From Phycisphaerae bacterium (GTDB taxonomy: Bacteria; Planctomycetota; Phycisphaerae; UBA1845; UTPLA1), in NCBI GenBank assembly GCA_029259995.1, contig JAJDEC010000650.1, positions 1 through 8,201 on the forward strand: DNA of 8,201 nt. The letters run 5' to 3'. Positions 6,217 to 8,201 of the stretch are shown here, piece by piece. Both the position numbers and the translations under genes were made by a program. The notes under the pieces are model-generated. The model did no database searches. It was given only the letters and a program-made list of their open reading frames with translations, and was not told the DNA's origin. Positions within the stretch are counted from its first letter, which is position 1. Every line of letters begins with the position of its first letter.

Positions 6217-7557
6217 TCAGAGGATGAACTTGCTCAAATCCTGATCGCGAACGATCGACGAGAGTCGCTCGCGAACGAAGGCCCCGTCAATCGTCACACT
6301 GTCCCCGGATCGCTCCGGCGCTTCGAACGAAAGTTCCTCGAGGACCTTTTCCAACACCGTCTGCAATCGCCGCGCGCCGATGTTTTCCGTGGTTCGATTC
6401 ACTTCCACGGCGATCTCCGCAAGCGTGTCGACCGCGTCCGCCGTAAAGGACAGTTTGACGCCCTCTGTTCCGAGCAGGGCGATCTGTTGTTTCGTCAGTG
6501 CGTTCTGCGGCTCCGTCAGGATTCGCACGAAATCCTCACGCGTCAGATCGTTCAGTTCAACACGGATGGGCAGTCGCCCCTGCAGTTCGGGCATCAACTC
6601 ACTCGGCTTTGACGAATGAAACGCCCCCGCCGCCACAAACAGAATGTGATCCGTCTTGACGGCGCCGTGACGCGTATTGACGGTCGTCCCTTCGATCAGC
6701 GGCAGCATGTCTCGCTGCACGCCCTGGCGGCTCACGTCGGGCCCCTGCTGGGATTTACCGCCGCACAGCTTGTCCATCTCATCGATAAAGACAATGCCGT
6801 TGTTCTCCGTGCGATGGATCGCCATCTCGATCGCCTTCTCGCGATCGATCAGCTTGTCGCATTCCTCGTCGAAGATGATCTTCCGTGAATCGCGAATCGA
6901 GACTTTGCGATCCTTCTGCTGCGACGGCATCAGACGATCCATGAAATCCTGCAACTCGGGACCCAGCTGATCGGGACCGATCGTTGTCGCCAGCATCCCC
7001 ATGGGCGCCGCCTTCTGTTCGACGCGCAGATCGATCAACTTGTCCTCGAGCTCGCCGGCGCGCAACTGCGTTCGAAACTTGTCGCGCGTCCGCTGCCGGC
7101 GCGCCTCGGACTCGTCGTCGCCGGCCTCGACAGGTTCCCCGCCCCGCGGCAGGAGCTCATCCAGAATCCGCTCTTCGACGGCCTGCTCGGCAACGTCGCG
7201 CACAACTTCCCGCTGCTCCTTCTGAACCATCGTCAGTGCGAACTCCATCAGGTCGCGAATCATCGAATCGACGTCGCGCCCCATGTATCCGACTTCCGTG
7301 AATTTCGTCGCCTCGACTTTCAGGAACGGCGCATTCACAAGCGACGCCAGACGTCGCGCGATCTCCGTCTTCCCGACGCCCGTCGGTCCAATCATGAGGA
7401 TATTCTTCGGTCCGACTTCCTCACGCATGCCGTCGGGCAACTGCTGGCGGCGCCAGCGATTCCGAATGGCAATGGCGACGGCGCGCTTGGCGTCGGCCTG
7501 ACCGATGATGTATTTGTCGAGTGCTTCGACGATTCGTCTAGGTGGCAGTTCAGTCAT
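6217..7557 (-). CDS. hslU: HslU, ATPase subunit of the HslUV protease
   Basis: HslU (ClpY) is the AAA+ hexameric unfoldase that feeds proteins to the HslV (ClpQ) peptidase in the cytoplasm. 446 residues, close to the E. coli length of 443. Marks in order: N-terminal PRRIVEALDKYIIGQ, Walker A GPTGVGKT at 57-64, pore loop GYMG at 90-93 (GYVG in E. coli), the I domain at about 110-243 with its charged insert, Walker B IVFIDE at 255-260, the arginine-finger region LQGRLPIRVEL (Arg328), sensor-2 GARRL at 394-398, and the C-terminal LSKFIL that docks into HslV. The docking tail is intact, so an HslV partner is expected. However, hslV is not adjacent: an mrp-type gene lies upstream and a hydrolase downstream. 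ATG at 7557 directly follows a TGA and has no visible Shine-Dalgarno; its protein context (MTELPPRRIVEALD) is right for the family. Confidence 0.98.
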   Translation of the reverse strand: MTELPPRRIVEALDKYIIGQADAKRAVAIAIRNRWRRQQLPDGMREEVGPKNILMIGPTGVGKTEIARRLASLVNAPFLKVEATKFTEVGYMGRDVDSMIRDLMEFALTMVQKEQREVVRDVAEQAVEERILDELLPRGGEPVEAGDDESEARRQRTRDKFRTQLRAGELEDKLIDLRVEQKAAPMGMLATTIGPDQLGPELQDFMDRLMPSQQKDRKVSIRDSRKIIFDEECDKLIDREKAIEMAIHRTENNGIVFIDEMDKLCGGKSQQGPDVSRQGVQRDMLPLIEGTTVNTRHGAVKTDHILFVAAGAFHSSKPSELMPELQGRLPIRVELNDLTREDFVRILTEPQNALTKQQIALLGTEGVKLSFTADAVDTLAEIAVEVNRTTENIGARRLQTVLEKVLEELSFEAPERSGDSVTIDGAFVRERLSSIVRDQDLSKFIL

Positions 7558-7603
7558 TCAGTATCGACTCTGGTGCGCCCGATGTTGGGGGATGCGGTGT
7601 TTC

Positions 7604-7619
7604 GCAGGCTTCGGCCTGC
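7604..7619. other. Hairpin between mrp and hslU (6-bp stem, TTCG loop)
   Basis: GCAGGC (7604-7609) and GCCTGC (7614-7619) are perfectly complementary around TTCG; read on the plus strand this is a C(UUCG)G tetraloop, on the minus strand the loop is CGAA. An alternative stem, GGCTT (7608-7612) with AAGCC (7620-7624 region), overlaps it. No T-run follows on either strand, so it is not a classical intrinsic terminator. It lies about 105 nt after the mrp stop and 47 nt before the hslU start. It could stop mrp transcripts weakly, shape the hslU leader, or be a fragment of a dispersed repeat. Confidence 0.4.
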
Positions 7620-7724
7620 AAGCCGAGCCGCATATGATAACGCAATTCACGTTTCCGATGCATCGACGACAGGACGCCCTGCTCTCCCACGCGGAGGCAC
7701 GGCCTGCAGCGCTGCCGCGAATCC

Positions 7725-8201
7725 TCACGTGATCCGAAGTTTCAGCTCGGGGGCGCTGCCCGTATTCTTGCGATGAACGCTTTCGGCCAGGTTGCGAATG
7801 AATTGCTCTGCCGCCGTTCGTGTCACGTCATCCACTTTTTCGAACGCATCAGCGGGTGTCCCCCCATCGCCAGCGGTCCGAATACCGATGTTGATTGGAA
7901 TCTCGCCGAGCAGCGACACATCCAGTCTCTTGGCCGCCTGGGCCGCGCCGCCGCGACCGAAGATATCGTATTCCTTGCCCGTGTCCGGCGCGACGAAGTA
8001 GCTCATGTTCTCGACGATGCCGAGGATATTCACATTCAACTGCTGATACATGCGCAAGGCCTTGATCGCATCCAGCAGCGCGACTTCCTGGGGCGTACAC
8101 ACAATGACTGCGCCCGTGATGGGCAGCATCTGGGCGAGAGACAACGGAACATCGCCCGTACCCGGCGGCAGATCGATGATCAGGTAGTCGAGCTCGCCCC
8201 A
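7725..8201 (-). CDS. mrp: Mrp/ApbC-type P-loop ATPase, iron-sulfur carrier family (5' end missing)
   Basis: The frame is open from the window edge to TGA at 7725-7727, giving the last 158 residues; Walker A lies outside. Visible marks of the Mrp/NBP35 branch of the ParA/MinD superfamily: WGELDYLIIDLPPGTGDVPLSL (Walker B region, first residues), TPQEVALLDAIKAL with the Mrp-typical order, then NILGIVENMSYF, YDIFGRGGA and LLGEIPIN. Mrp proteins bind ATP and carry or transfer iron-sulfur clusters in the cytoplasm. The CxxC that normally follows ENMSYF, used by the dimer to hold a bridging cluster, reads APDT here; no cysteine is present in this part. Cys-free Mrp variants exist in other phyla, so the gene need not be broken. 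It sits 167 nt upstream of hslU on the same strand. Confidence 0.95.
   Translation of the reverse strand, partial: WGELDYLIIDLPPGTGDVPLSLAQMLPITGAVIVCTPQEVALLDAIKALRMYQQLNVNILGIVENMSYFVAPDTGKEYDIFGRGGAAQAAKRLDVSLLGEIPINIGIRTAGDGGTPADAFEKVDDVTRTAAEQFIRNLAESVHRKNTGSAPELKLRIT

Noticed and set aside
7640..7650. TATCAT as a -10 box for hslU
   Set aside because: No -35-like hexamer at 16-18 nt spacing; too weak to list.
7558..7740. Open minus-strand frame ending TGA immediately before the hslU ATG
   Set aside because: It has no convincing start, its residues are Arg/Cys/His-rich, and it reads into mrp out of frame.

Overview
The window looks like a housekeeping stretch of a bacterial chromosome with moderately high GC. 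Seven of the eight confident genes are on the minus strand. A secreted S46 dipeptidyl-peptidase, a Cys-free Mrp, HslU and a small helical protein of a type I associate with Planctomycetota (perhaps Phycisphaerae-like) suggest that phylum. This placement is inference; no rRNA or other decisive marker is present. I saw no mobile element, CRISPR array, tRNA or rRNA.

Right part, read leftward on the minus strand: the 3' part of an Mrp/ApbC-type P-loop ATPase (edge to 7725); a 167-nt gap with a small hairpin; hslU (7557 to 6217); a secreted alpha/beta hydrolase with a very good Shine-Dalgarno (6160 to 5270); a tRNA-dihydrouridine synthase starting at TTG 16 nt after the hydrolase stop (5253 to 4192); a possible 22-residue ORF overlapping the dus stop; and a two-helix membrane protein with an NTF2-like outer domain (4072 to 3491). 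Tight spacing from hslU through dus suggests one transcription unit. The functions (protein quality control, an exported hydrolase, tRNA modification) share no pathway.

Left part: a lone plus-strand gene for a 78-residue helical protein (3217-3453) converges on the membrane-protein gene and diverges from the S46 peptidase gene (2879 to 786). The 337-nt divergent intergenic region carries a perfect 16-nt inverted repeat whose arms read outward toward the two genes. It also has a weak promoter-like hexamer on each side and a hairpin touching the small gene's Shine-Dalgarno. Left of the peptidase, an unrecognised membrane-anchored protein begins at 710 and runs off the window.

I do not see a clearly new multi-gene system. 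The best candidates for a second look are the outward-facing 16-mer pair, the 22-residue ORF after dus, the hslU locus without adjacent hslV, and key-residue departures in Mrp (no CxxC), the S46 peptidase (NHHV instead of NHHC) and the hydrolase (possible Glu acid).
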